DNA of 34,004 bases, from the NCBI GenBank assembly GCA_015057205.1, contig SVEW01000002.1, positions 1 to 34,004 on the forward strand. Direction: 5' to 3'. This stretch comes from Lachnospiraceae bacterium. Its GTDB lineage: Bacteria; Bacillota; Clostridia; Lachnospirales; Lachnospiraceae. The notes under the pieces were generated by a model. That model had not been told where the DNA came from, did no database searches, and saw nothing but the letters and a program-made list of their open reading frames with translations. The position numbers and the translations under genes are program-made. Below, in pieces: positions 7,231-14,678 of this stretch (positions are counted from its first letter, which is position 1; every line of letters starts with the position of its first letter).

Positions 7231-7272
7231 CCTATATTCGAACTATTCCTTTGATTCGTTCATTAAAAACAG

Positions 7273-7306
7273 AAAAAACTTCCACGCCGGTTAATAGACG
7301 CGGAAG
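7273..7306 (-). terminator. Terminator after LRR protein 2
   Basis: Minus strand CTTCCGCG, 12-nt loop, CGTGGAAG, TTTTTT. Identical stem at 8693-8727 after LRR protein 3. Confidence 0.85.
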
Positions 7307-7350
7307 CTATGTGCTTTTAAGGATAACTTCACGAACGACACTTTGGCAGA

Positions 7351-8325
7351 TTAATACGCCACCACCTTCGCCGTCTCCGGTAATCCATGGGTGTAGAGCA
7401 TTTCTTTGTATTCGTCGTATTTTTCTTTGGGAACTTCGACAGTAACCTTAGAATTGATTCCTTCAAACGCATGCAAAGAAACATTCTGGATATCTGTTCC
7501 TTCAATTCGAAGCCGTTCAATATAATGCGTGTTTCTCCAAACGTAGCCTTTGACTGTTGTCACATTCTTGGGGATACATACTTCCGTTATACCACTTTCA
7601 GCAAAAAGACACTCCTCTACTGTCAATATCTTATCTGGCAGTCCGATTTTCTCCAATTGTAAGCATCCTTGAAACGCATGCGATCCTATCACTTGCATTT
7701 CTCCCGTAATCGTTACATTTTTAAGCTTTTCGCAATCCTTGAATGCACAGTCCCCTATCCTTTCCACTGTTTCAGGAATTCCAATTGTCTCAATATCCGA
7801 TTCGCAAAAAGCCCACTCCTCGATGCTTCGCAGGCCTTTATTTAATTTTACTTTTTTTAGTCCACTCTTTTCGAATGCTGACGCACCAATCATTTGCAGT
7901 TTTTCAGGAAATGTAATTATCTTTAGGCATTTACATTCTTCAAAAGCACTATAACCTATTTTCCTAACATCATTTGAAAATACAACTTTCGAAAGCCTCC
8001 CAAAACCGCTACAGGTTAAAGCCCCTATAGACGTAATTCCTTTTCCAAAAACTACTTTTTGGCACTCTCCTTGGAATACATGCCATGGTGGAAGAAATTC
8101 CGGATCATCAGCATCTTCGCATCCACCTTCATAATCTCTCATCTCGCCCTTATTATCTGTTGTCTTTTCTAATGTCAGCGTCCGGGTTCCTGTATTATAT
8201 TCCCATGCTATTCCAACAGAATCCACACCGGAAAAATTTTTAGGCATGAGCATATACCGACACACTACTCCCACCGCAACAATAATCCCCAGCACGCCCA
8301 CTGCTATAAGTTTCTTCTTCACCAT
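7351..8325 (-). CDS. Membrane-anchored BspA-type LRR protein 2
   Basis: About 324 residues. The track's 366-residue version starts at a GTG inside the decayed exported protein; by alignment to the paralogues the true start is the ATG at 8325 (MVKKKLIAVGVL) or 8334. The start lacks a strong Shine-Dalgarno. One membrane segment (about 5-25), the GVDSVGIAWEYN domain, then about eight LRR_5 repeats (KIGYSAFEEC, RIGDCAFKDC, VIGSHAFQGC) and the shared YDEYKEMLYTHGLPE tail. Upstream frame is continuous with the signal peptide of 8574 except for one TAA, so an exported fusion may have been its ancestor. Confidence 0.85.
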   Translation of the reverse strand: MVKKKLIAVGVLGIIVAVGVVCRYMLMPKNFSGVDSVGIAWEYNTGTRTLTLEKTTDNKGEMRDYEGGCEDADDPEFLPPWHVFQGECQKVVFGKGITSIGALTCSGFGRLSKVVFSNDVRKIGYSAFEECKCLKIITFPEKLQMIGASAFEKSGLKKVKLNKGLRSIEEWAFCESDIETIGIPETVERIGDCAFKDCEKLKNVTITGEMQVIGSHAFQGCLQLEKIGLPDKILTVEECLFAESGITEVCIPKNVTTVKGYVWRNTHYIERLRIEGTDIQNVSLHAFEGINSKVTVEVPKEKYDEYKEMLYTHGLPETAKVVAY

Positions 8326-8334
8326 TATTTCCAT

Positions 8335-8574
8335 TCTGTAATAACTTTCATTATTTCCCATATGTTTTGAAAAATCTACTAAACCAAAGTAGCCATCCTC
8401 CCATTTGCCTTCCACCGAATAGGTAACCTTATAACCCTCTACTTCATACACCGTTTCGGTTCTTTCTTTGGCTTACGCCTGTTTTCCCTTCCATACATTT
8501 CCGGATATTCCTAATCCGGACATTGCAACAGCTACTGCAAGTGCTGCCGCCGTCAATCTTTTCCATGACTTCAT
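8335..8574 (-). pseudogene. Decayed exported protein, copy 2
   Basis: Opens with signal peptide MKSWKRLTAAALAVAVAMSG after GGGGAGGAG, then after 33 codons an in-frame TAA at 8473-8475 interrupts the frame; behind it the same frame continues as TVYEVEGYKVTYSVEGKWED, GLVDF and straight into LRR protein 2. Thus it is a single gene broken by one nonsense codon plus loss of its 3' part. The promoter at 8622-8650 still drives it. A 33-residue secreted peptide could be made. Confidence 0.7.
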
Positions 8575-8621
8575 GTTTTACTCCTCCCCATAATAGTTTT
8601 TTATCAAGCAAAGATAGTATT

Positions 8622-8650
8622 ATTTTATCATTGTTTTTTCACACAATCAA
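8622..8650 (-). promoter_or_regulatory. Promoter of LRR unit 2
   Basis: Minus strand TTGATT, 17 bp, TAAAAT, conserved with 7202-7230 and 9751-9779. Confidence 0.75.
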
Positions 8651-8692
8651 CCTATATTCGAACTATTCCTTTGATTCGTTTATTAAAAACAG

Positions 8693-8727
8693 AAAAAAAC
8701 TTCCACGCCGGTTAATAGGCGCGGAAG
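8693..8727 (-). terminator. Terminator after LRR protein 3
   Basis: Minus strand CTTCCGCG, 12-nt loop, CGTGGAAG, TTTTTTT; duplicate of 7273-7306. The surrounding roughly 270 bp (LRR tail, terminator, promoter, signal-peptide start) is a near-identical direct repeat of 7110-7380. Confidence 0.85.
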
Positions 8728-8771
8728 CTATGTGTTTTTAAGGATAACTTCACGAACGACGCTTTGGCAGA

Positions 8772-9707
8772 TTAATATGCCACCACCTTCGCCGTCTCGG
8801 GTAATCCATGGCTGTAGAGCATTTCTTTGTATTCGTCGTATTTTTCTTTAGGGACTTCGACAACTACCTCAGAGTTAATTTTTTTAAATGCAGTTTTTGA
8901 AACCTCTTCAATCTCTTTTGCTTCTAACCGAACATGCACAAGTTTTTTGTTACCATAAAATGCACTTTCTCCAATAGTCAAAACCGTTTGGGGTACATTA
9001 ATACTCTTCAAGTTTATGCATCCGCAAAATGTCAATTCGCCTATTTTTTTTAACGCTTTCGAAAGAGTAACTGATTTCAAAAATGTACAGTCCTTAAACG
9101 AACCCTCAATCGAACTTACAGTATCCGGAATAACTACCTTTTCAATATTGGTCTTCGAAAATGCAAATTCCTTTATTTCCACAAGCCCTTCATTTAAAGT
9201 AATTTTCTCTATTCCACTATTAAAAAATGCCATTTCGTCAATTGTCTTTAACTTTGGCGGACACTGAAATTTCGAAAGATGCGTGCAATCCATAAAAGCA
9301 TACTCGTCTATCTTAAGAATATCATCTGACATTTTAACTTGAGAAAGGCTCTGAAATCCTTTACAAGTGACGGCACCTATTTCCCTGATCCCTTTTTCAA
9401 AAACTACGTTTCTACAACTTGGCATAAGTCTCCACCAGCATCCGTTTCCAAACTTCCTCCACGGAGCGGCGCTCCCGTGCTCATCTTCTCCCTCACAATC
9501 TACCTCCTCATAATATCCCATTTTTCCATTACTCTCCTGTGTTGGCTTAAATTTCAGTGTACGAGTTTTGGTATTATATTCCCAATGAATTCCAGCGTAA
9601 TCTACTCCACTATAAACCCTTGGTGTTAACACATATCGAAATATAATAAATACCACAATTACCAATAACAAGATTCCAATTCGAATTGCATTCTTCCTAC
9701 TTTTCAT
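8772..9707 (-). CDS. Membrane-anchored BspA-type LRR protein 3
   Basis: 311 residues with start moved from the track's TTG (9740) to the ATG at 9707 (MKSRKNAIRIGILLLVIVVF). One membrane segment (about 6-26), the GVDYAGIHWEYNTKTRTLKF domain nearly identical to protein 1, an acidic loop, then about seven LRR_5 repeats (KIDEYAFMDC, TIDEMAFFNS, TIGESAFYGN) and the shared KYDEYKEMLYSHGLPE tail. In this unit the signal-peptide gene has been lost, so the promoter leader (CTATTATGGGATGGAAAG) leads directly into the LRR gene. Confidence 0.88.
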   Translation of the reverse strand: MKSRKNAIRIGILLLVIVVFIIFRYVLTPRVYSGVDYAGIHWEYNTKTRTLKFKPTQESNGKMGYYEEVDCEGEDEHGSAAPWRKFGNGCWWRLMPSCRNVVFEKGIREIGAVTCKGFQSLSQVKMSDDILKIDEYAFMDCTHLSKFQCPPKLKTIDEMAFFNSGIEKITLNEGLVEIKEFAFSKTNIEKVVIPDTVSSIEGSFKDCTFLKSVTLSKALKKIGELTFCGCINLKSINVPQTVLTIGESAFYGNKKLVHVRLEAKEIEEVSKTAFKKINSEVVVEVPKEKYDEYKEMLYSHGLPETAKVVAY

Positions 9708-9750
9708 CTTTCCATCCCATAATAGTTTTTTATCAAGCAAAGATAGTATT

Positions 9751-9779
9751 ATTTTATCATGTTTTTTTCACACAATCAA
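9751..9779 (-). promoter_or_regulatory. Promoter of LRR unit 3
   Basis: Minus strand TTGATT, 17 bp, TAAAAT, conserved with the other two units; 44 bp upstream of the LRR protein 3 start. Confidence 0.75.
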
Positions 9780-9869
9780 CCGCATCCCCGTACCAGTCAA
9801 GTTAAATGTCTAAATTATTTTTTTCTGCCAATTAGAATATACTGTGCAGAAACATCATCCATTCTCCTT

Positions 9870-10169
9870 TCTTTTTACGACACCATTTATCTAGAACGTG
9901 GCGAAGTAGTGCAGGCACGGTACAATTATATCGGAGATGAGGCTGATATAGATTATCAGTTAGCAACATTGTCCGATATTTTCTTCTTGGATGACGATAG
10001 AAAAGTTATGGTAGAGACATTGCCGGTTGAAGGAACCGTGGGCATCTACGAGGATAACGAAGTGTTGTTGGATTTTGTAAGACACACCCCGGGCATCTGG
10101 CACCATTGGAATGCAGATGATGACATAAAAGATGGATTTCGAAATCCGGTAGAATGGGAAGCTATTTGA
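9870..10169 (+). pseudogene. C-terminal fragment of an unknown protein
   Basis: From about 9870 the plus-strand frame reads like a real acidic protein (ERGEVVQARYNYIGDEADID ... GIWHHWNADDDIKDGF) of roughly 100 residues, ending at a TGA. Its N-terminal extension in the ORF track (MFFSHNQPHP...) is the reverse of the LRR promoter and has no ribosome binding site. I do not recognise the family. Probably the 3' end of a gene whose front was replaced by the LRR unit. Confidence 0.5.
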
Positions 10170-10196
10170 TCCAATAATAAGGGGCTTTGGGGCGTG

Positions 10197-10413
10197 CTCG
10201 GCACATAGATTTCTCAAATCCTATGTACCTACGATTTTCACTTGTGTTGGGCACTTCTCGGCATATGCATTTCCAGAAGCCTATGTACCTACGTTTTCAC
10301 GCCACTTAGGGGAATTCCTCGGTATATACGCCTGGGAAATCCCATGTACCGAAAATGTTTCATTTTTCCTACAAATCAACGGTACATAGAACTCCCAAAT
10401 CCTGTATACCGAG
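10197..10413. repeat. Array of four imperfect hairpins, 60-61 bp period
   Basis: Four units start at 10197, 10257, 10318 and about 10378. Each is an imperfect inverted repeat of consensus CTCGGYACATAG, 10-13 nt, CTATGTACCGAG (e.g. CTCGGCACATAG...CTATGTACC). Units 1 and 2 also share TACG-TTTTCAC after the stem. Hairpin arms vary while pairing is largely kept. There is no CRISPR-like constancy of repeat and no ORF across the array. It lies between a gene fragment and the MerR gene. Confidence 0.75.
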
Positions 10414-10490
10414 TCGGGCCACGGAATTGTCTCTAACCGAAATCGACTTCCAAATGTTTCATTAATATTTCCGATTACTGCGGGGCTGTA

Positions 10491-10524
10491 GCACTAAGTG
10501 ACTAGTGCGACATCCCCTTATTTG
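10491..10524. repeat. Left boundary repeat of the MerR gene
   Basis: Contains TAGTGCGACATCC (10503-10515), exactly repeated at 11474-11486, on the other side of the MerR gene. It sits in a short palindrome (GCACTA-AGTGAC-TAGTGC) and is followed by CCTTATTTG, whose inverse CAAATAAGG lies at 11452-11460. Confidence 0.5.
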
Positions 10525-10567
10525 TATTTTACGGAGAAAAGGAGGGGCTTACCCTCTCCAGCCAATG

Positions 10568-11386
10568 CTATTGAATCGCCTTAAACAACCAGAAATGATT
10601 TTCGCCATCCTCCGTGTCTGTCACATTACAACCCAGATTCCGATTTTCACCTCTTGCGTATTTTGCCAAAAGCACACCCAGCATGGTGTTGGCAAATCCG
10701 GTCTTCCTCTTTTCCTCGTTAACCTTAAAAAGCAAGGCATACTCTGTATTACTCTCCAATCTCGGCATTTCACCCAGGAAATCTTTAACATGCTCCCAAC
10801 CGTGAACTTCGTAAAGCATCTCATAATGTGGATCCTTCAGAAAATCAATTTCCTCTTCTTCCGACTCAAGCTCCTCTCCATCCGGATATCCCGTCAAAGA
10901 AAAGTTTGCATCATCTTTTTTTCGAATAAGATCATCAAAGAATGCATTCACGTTTCCGATAACCTTATCTTCGTAAAACTCCTTATCCACACCAAACTCT
11001 TCTGTTGGGTCGTACTCCATCAAAGTCTTCGTAATCTGCTCCCGCCATGTTTCAATTCGTTTTTCCATAGTTGTCATTTCGTACTGATATGACTGCTGAA
11101 TTCTCTTGATATTCCGAAGTCTGGACTCCGCCTCCTTGATTTTCTCCTCAAATGCAGAATAAATCTCCTCATTCGAAGCATCTGCTAAGCCACGAATTTC
11201 TTCGATAGTAAAGCCTGCCGTCTGCAAGTTTTTTATTTTGACAAAATCTAACGCTTGCTCCTCCTCATAATACCGATACCCTGTCCATGAATCCACTTTA
11301 ACCGGTTTCAGAAGCTCCATACGATCATAGTATCGCAAGGTCTGAGGATTACATCCACACAATTGAGCAAATTCTTTAATCGTCAT
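10568..11386 (-). CDS. MerR-family transcriptional regulator
   Basis: A 272-residue regulator with an N-terminal winged HTH (MTIKEFAQLCGCNPQTLRYYDRMELLKPV, residues 1-30; SWTGYRYYEEEQALDFVKIK completing the wing), a coiled-coil dimerisation helix (about 75-115, AFEEKIKEAESRLRNIKRIQ) and a roughly 150-residue C-terminal sensor domain of unrecognised family. MerR members twist a promoter with an overlong spacer; the gene's own promoter (11411-11441) has a 19-bp spacer containing a dyad, strongly suggesting autoregulation. ATG with GAGAGG upstream. Effector unknown. Confidence 0.88.
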   Translation of the reverse strand: MTIKEFAQLCGCNPQTLRYYDRMELLKPVKVDSWTGYRYYEEEQALDFVKIKNLQTAGFTIEEIRGLADASNEEIYSAFEEKIKEAESRLRNIKRIQQSYQYEMTTMEKRIETWREQITKTLMEYDPTEEFGVDKEFYEDKVIGNVNAFFDDLIRKKDDANFSLTGYPDGEELESEEEEIDFLKDPHYEMLYEVHGWEHVKDFLGEMPRLESNTEYALLFKVNEEKRKTGFANTMLGVLLAKYARGENRNLGCNVTDTEDGENHFWLFKAIQ

Positions 11387-11410
11387 ATCGCACCTCTCCT
11401 TTCCAAAACC

Positions 11411-11441
11411 GTTATATCATTGCAGTGCGCTGTAAGGTCAA
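11411..11441 (-). promoter_or_regulatory. MerR-type promoter with 19-bp spacer and dyad
   Basis: Minus strand TTGACC, 19 bp, TATAAC. The spacer holds TTACAGCGCACTGCAA (11420-11435), palindromic at 13 of 16 positions, the usual place for a MerR operator. It lies 25 bp upstream of the merR-like start codon. Confidence 0.75.
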
Positions 11442-11465
11442 TACCTTTATGCAAATAAGGGACCT

Positions 11466-11486
11466 TGCACAATTAGTGCGACATCC
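11466..11486. repeat. Right boundary repeat of the MerR gene
   Basis: GCACAATTAGTGC followed by GACATCC; the TAGTGCGACATCC part (11474-11486) is identical to 10503-10515 and embedded in a similar short dyad. Confidence 0.5.
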
Positions 11487-11530
11487 TCATTTTTATGCTT
11501 TCCCATATCATAACAATTCCATCCCTTTTC

Positions 11531-12079
11531 TTATAACAGTCTCATCATAATTATTTCATCGTGATAGCTTCCATCCGGAAGTTTGAAAGCCCGCGGATTT
11601 ACACCATACTCTTTGAAGCCGAACTTTTTGTATAAGCCTCTGGCTTTTTCGTTATCTTCAAACACGCCCAACTCCACTTGCTCAAAACCATTCTTTTTCG
11701 CCTGCTCAATCGCTGTTTCCATCATCACACTGCCAAGCCCCATGCTGGTATATTTTTGCAAAATCGACATGCCCAGATACGCGCGATGACGGAATTTGAT
11801 TTGCGGGCGAATCATCACTACGCCTAAATCACCGATTACTTCCTCTCCCAGAAACGCCGTGACATAAAAATCCTTTTCACTATTATAAACCGCCTCTGTA
11901 ATACTACGGATTCGCTCCCGATCCATCTGCCCATCCTCCGGCTCTCTTGCCATAAAATGTGTTTCCGCACTTGTCGTTTCCCGAAGCTTTCGTATCTTCT
12001 CGGCTTCCTCTGGCTTCGCACTTCGAATAACAACGGTTTCACCAGTTTTTAGTACAATTTCTCGCTGCTCGATTCTCAT
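11531..12079 (-). CDS. GNAT N-acetyltransferase
   Basis: A 182-residue acetyltransferase starting IVLKTGETVVIRSAKPEEAE, with acetyl-CoA loop LQKYTSMGLGSVMMETAI near residue 115 and the C-terminal NEKARGLYKKFGFKEYG motif. The extended N-terminus before the RSAKPEEA strand is typical of a common Bacillota GNAT group. ATG follows GGAGG at nine bases. Acceptor substrate unknown. It lies alone between the MerR gene and the plus-strand block B promoter. Confidence 0.87.
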   Translation of the reverse strand: MRIEQREIVLKTGETVVIRSAKPEEAEKIRKLRETTSAETHFMAREPEDGQMDRERIRSITEAVYNSEKDFYVTAFLGEEVIGDLGVVMIRPQIKFRHRAYLGMSILQKYTSMGLGSVMMETAIEQAKKNGFEQVELGVFEDNEKARGLYKKFGFKEYGVNPRAFKLPDGSYHDEIIMMRLL

Positions 12080-12160
12080 TTCGTTTTTCCTCCTCTCTGT
12101 TCATTTGAAACCATCTCCCTTCCAAAATAAACTAAGACCATTCTAATGCAACTGTGCCAC

Positions 12161-12189
12161 TTGACGCAAGCCGATTTTCGTGTTATCAT
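12161..12189 (+). promoter_or_regulatory. Promoter of the PD-(D/E)XK transposase gene
   Basis: TTGACG, 17 bp, TATCAT, duplicate of the block A promoter at 3622-3650 including the upstream CAACTGYRCYACTTGACGCA context. Confidence 0.75.
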
Positions 12190-12191
12190 GA

Positions 12192-12238
12192 ATGCCATCA
12201 TTACGAGGGCATCCCCCTCACATTCGTGCGGCCGCACG
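12192..12238 (+). promoter_or_regulatory. Leader hairpins upstream of the transposase
   Basis: ATGCC-(10)-GGGCAT at 12192-12212, then the perfect 14-bp palindrome CGTGCGGCCGCACG at 12225-12238. They lie in the transcribed leader, 70-120 bp before the start codon. No T-run follows, so they are not terminators. Confidence 0.5.
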
Positions 12239-12309
12239 TTTCTATTTTTCAAGTAAGATTTTCTTACAACAATCAATCGAATTTTAACAAAAAAGGAGTT
12301 ATATGATTT

Positions 12310-13344
12310 ATGAAAACTGAAAAACACCCATATTTTGCATCCGAAGAGGACTTTTATGCTTATTTAACACCAAATGCAGACCTATCCCGTGAGGTAACGG
12401 GCATGCACGCATTTTGGAAACAGCGATTACTAGACTGCATGACCGGTAAGAAAACCTTACCTTTCACCTATGATCCGTTTTTCAAAATAGTATTTAATCC
12501 CGACACCCATCCAGAGCGCTTGTCCAGCTTCTTAAGTGCGATTCTTGGCCGCGACGTCGAAGTGGTCACCGCCATTCCCGTAGAACACGTCCTACACGAC
12601 GGAAAAAGTGTTATTATCATGGATATTCTTGTCCGGTTAGATGATGGGTCTCGCGCAAATGTAGAAATCCAAAAATACGCCTCTGGATTCCCGGACCAAC
12701 GCATCAGTTGCTATTCCGCAGACGCCCTGATGCAGGAGTATCATGCCGCCAAGAAAAAGAGTCAATCAAAATCGTTTGATTATCGCGATGTCAACAAGGT
12801 CTACACCATTATTCTTTACGAAACATCCAAATCTCCGTATACTGATCCTGAATTCGCTGACACCTATATTCATCGTGGTAAAGTCACATTCGACAGTGGG
12901 ATTCAACTTACCTTGTTACAAGAATTTGCAATTATTAACCTTGATATTTTCAAGAATCACGCCTATACTAAAAGTAGGGAAGTAAACTCGTTAAATGGAT
13001 GGTTAAAGTTTCTTACAACAGAAAATGTTTCGGATATTGATACGGTTATCCGTGATTATCCCTGGCTAGCCGACATCTACAAAGAAACTGCCAACTATTT
13101 ACATAAACCAGAGGAGGTATGCAACATGTTTTCAAAGATATTAAAGGAAATGGATGAAAATAGTATGCTTCTGTTTGTGGACGAAGTAAAGCGTGAGCGG
13201 GACATTGCCTTCAAAGAGCGTGATGACGCCTTTCAACAACGTGATGACGCTTTCAAACAACTTGATGATGCCAAGAAAAGACTAGAAGAAATGGAGGCAC
13301 GACTAAATACGTTAGAAAAGCAATCCAAAACCGACGCGTTTTAA
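12310..13344 (+). CDS. PD-(D/E)XK nuclease family transposase (Rpn-like)
   Basis: A 344-residue member of the PD-(D/E)XK transposase/Rpn recombination-promoting nuclease family. The N-terminal LPFTYDPFFKIVFNPDTHPE motif and the nuclease core DILVRLDDGSRANVEIQK (about residues 99-116; D and ExQ as active residues) are intact. The C-terminus is a coiled coil built on a short repeat (KERDDAF, QQRDDAF, KQLDDA). These genes multiply within genomes and have DNA endonuclease activity in tested Rpn proteins. ATG with AAGGAG eleven bases upstream; own promoter and terminator. It is the only intact mobile-type gene in the window. A matching promoter-terminator pair without the gene is at 3622-3846. Confidence 0.88.
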   Translation: MKTEKHPYFASEEDFYAYLTPNADLSREVTGMHAFWKQRLLDCMTGKKTLPFTYDPFFKIVFNPDTHPERLSSFLSAILGRDVEVVTAIPVEHVLHDGKSVIIMDILVRLDDGSRANVEIQKYASGFPDQRISCYSADALMQEYHAAKKKSQSKSFDYRDVNKVYTIILYETSKSPYTDPEFADTYIHRGKVTFDSGIQLTLLQEFAIINLDIFKNHAYTKSREVNSLNGWLKFLTTENVSDIDTVIRDYPWLADIYKETANYLHKPEEVCNMFSKILKEMDENSMLLFVDEVKRERDIAFKERDDAFQQRDDAFKQLDDAKKRLEEMEARLNTLEKQSKTDAF

Positions 13345-13385
13345 CTTCATCTATTGCAATTTAGCAAGATTTCAGAACTCTATTT

Positions 13386-13417
13386 GCCGTGGTTTCTTAG
13401 CCACGGCTTTTTATTTT
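13386..13417 (+). terminator. Terminator of the transposase gene
   Basis: GCCGTGG, loop, CCACGGC, TTTTTATTTT; duplicate of 3815-3846, including the downstream GATATTCATACAAGAC. Confidence 0.88.
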
Positions 13418-13472
13418 CTACAATCTTCTGTTCTTTCGAGATATTCATACAAGACCTTTATCCAAAACAACT

Positions 13473-13495
13473 GGGTACTTGCGCCACAAGCACCC
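13473..13495 (+). promoter_or_regulatory. Hairpin at the place of the lost GNAT leader
   Basis: GGGTACTTG, 5 nt, CAAGCACCC. In block A a hairpin at the same place precedes the double GNAT gene; here it is followed by AAACAATTTATGGAATGG and then directly by the GNAT tail. Confidence 0.5.
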
Positions 13496-13528
13496 GTCTC
13501 AAACAATTTATGGAATGGATTATTTAAA

Positions 13529-13585
13529 GAATTGAATGAGGATGACGTATTCATTAAGCATCTTTTGCCTTCACAAACGCAGTAA
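13529..13585 (+). pseudogene. Tail of a deleted double GNAT gene
   Basis: ELNEDDVFIKHLLPSQTQ-stop matches the end of the intact gene at 3965-4894 (KNEDAVFIKHLFPLQMQ-stop). The preceding leader hairpin and start region are also kept, so the body of about 900 bp was removed internally. Confidence 0.75.
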
Positions 13586-14099
13586 GGTCAGCCACCGCTT
13601 TTTCACTTGACAGCAAATCGCCTGAGATGCTCCTTTTACCATAGCTTTTTGCCGATAAAAACAAAACATCGGGCGCATCCGCGGTTTGATAGGACAACGC
13701 AGTCACAAAGTTCGTCTCATTGGTATTGCTGACAACGATGCTTCTTTTGGGGACTTTTTCATAAAGGTCAAGCAACTCCGGCTTTCCCTGAAAGAAGCAT
13801 TGGCTGCGTTCGTTGAAGATAAAATAATTCGCGCAGGGATAATCACAATAATTAGGCAAGACAAAATAGACCATCGCACTCTGCGTGATAGCCTCCAGCA
13901 TGCCGTATTCCGCGTCCTGCATGTAGGGACATTTTTCCCGCTCATTGAAACATTCATAATTGCATTTTCCGCAAGGGTGAATATCCAGTTCCGAAAAATC
14001 GAATAAAACCGGCTCCTTCACCAGCGATTGAATTCTTCGTGCTATCTGCGCGCAATTTCCGTTTTGTCTAGAACTAAATGATATGATGGTTGTTTTCAT
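13554..14099 (-). CDS. Flavodoxin-like NADPH-dependent FMN reductase family
   Basis: A 181-residue protein of the flavodoxin-like fold NAD(P)H-dependent oxidoreductase group. N-terminal MKTTIISFSSRQNGNCAQIA is the strand-loop that binds FMN phosphate; a CGKCNYECF ... CPYMQD cysteine cluster (residues 43-62) marks the iron-sulfur flavoprotein-like subgroup. Redox partner unknown. AGGAGG precedes the ATG, which overlaps the stop of the histidine phosphatase (ATGA), so the two are translationally coupled. Its 3' end runs convergently into the GNAT tail. A broken copy is at 4863-5063. Confidence 0.85.
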   Translation of the reverse strand: MKTTIISFSSRQNGNCAQIARRIQSLVKEPVLFDFSELDIHPCGKCNYECFNEREKCPYMQDAEYGMLEAITQSAMVYFVLPNYCDYPCANYFIFNERSQCFFQGKPELLDLYEKVPKRSIVVSNTNETNFVTALSYQTADAPDVLFLSAKSYGKRSISGDLLSSEKAVADLTAFVKAKDA

Positions 14100-14677
14100 C
14101 GCGACCTCCTGAACGTGATTTTTGAAATCTCGTTATTCACATATTCCAATTCAAAATAATCGGTTGGGTTAATTTTTCCATGCAACACTTCCTGATTATG
14201 GTATCTGATACGTCTGGATTTGTTGGCAGCTTCCAACACCGCAACTTCACAATAGTTCAGAAAAAAAGCGCAAATTGCGGTTGCATGGGAAACCACCAGT
14301 GCTGTCTCTCCATCTGCCAACTCCTTAATGATTGCGTCCATCGCACTCTTCATTCTCATACTGACCATATTCAGGGATTCCCCACCGGGATTACAGAAAT
14401 CATAATCCTGATACTGTTTTAGCCAAAAGTCCTCTGTCGCATCCCCAATAAGTCGTTCATGCAGCTCCTCTTTCACGATTATCGGCTCGTCGGAAAGAAT
14501 CTTTGCTGTCTCAAGCGCTCTTTTGTATGGCGATGTATAAAACTTATCAACTTTTGAAAACAGCTCTTTTCTCGACTTGGCTAATTTTTTCCCCTCCTCA
14601 GAAAGCGGAATATACTCTGTTGGAAGAGCACATTTCTCCGGGATGGAATGTCTCATTAACAATATCGTTTTCCCCAT
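14096..14677 (-). CDS. Histidine phosphatase superfamily protein
   Basis: A 193-residue phosphoglycerate mutase-like phosphatase. The catalytic LLMRHS motif is at residues 5-10, TSPYKRALETAKIL at about 50, LHERLIGD around 74, and the second histidine in ALVVSHATAI near 132. Start chosen at ATG 14677 (SD GAGG) instead of the track's GTG; it follows the GNAT stop by one base. The operon is GNAT-phosphatase-reductase with overlapping or near-overlapping ends. Substrate is likely a small phosphorylated metabolite, not determined. Confidence 0.88.
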   Translation of the reverse strand: MGKTILLMRHSIPEKCALPTEYIPLSEEGKKLAKSRKELFSKVDKFYTSPYKRALETAKILSDEPIIVKEELHERLIGDATEDFWLKQYQDYDFCNPGGESLNMVSMRMKSAMDAIIKELADGETALVVSHATAICAFFLNYCEVAVLEAANKSRRIRYHNQEVLHGKINPTDYFELEYVNNEISKITFRRSR

Positions 14678-14678
14678 C

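Noticed and set aside
10505-11092. 195-residue plus-strand ORF opposite the MerR gene
   Set aside because: Shadow frame of the well-supported MerR gene with no ribosome binding site.
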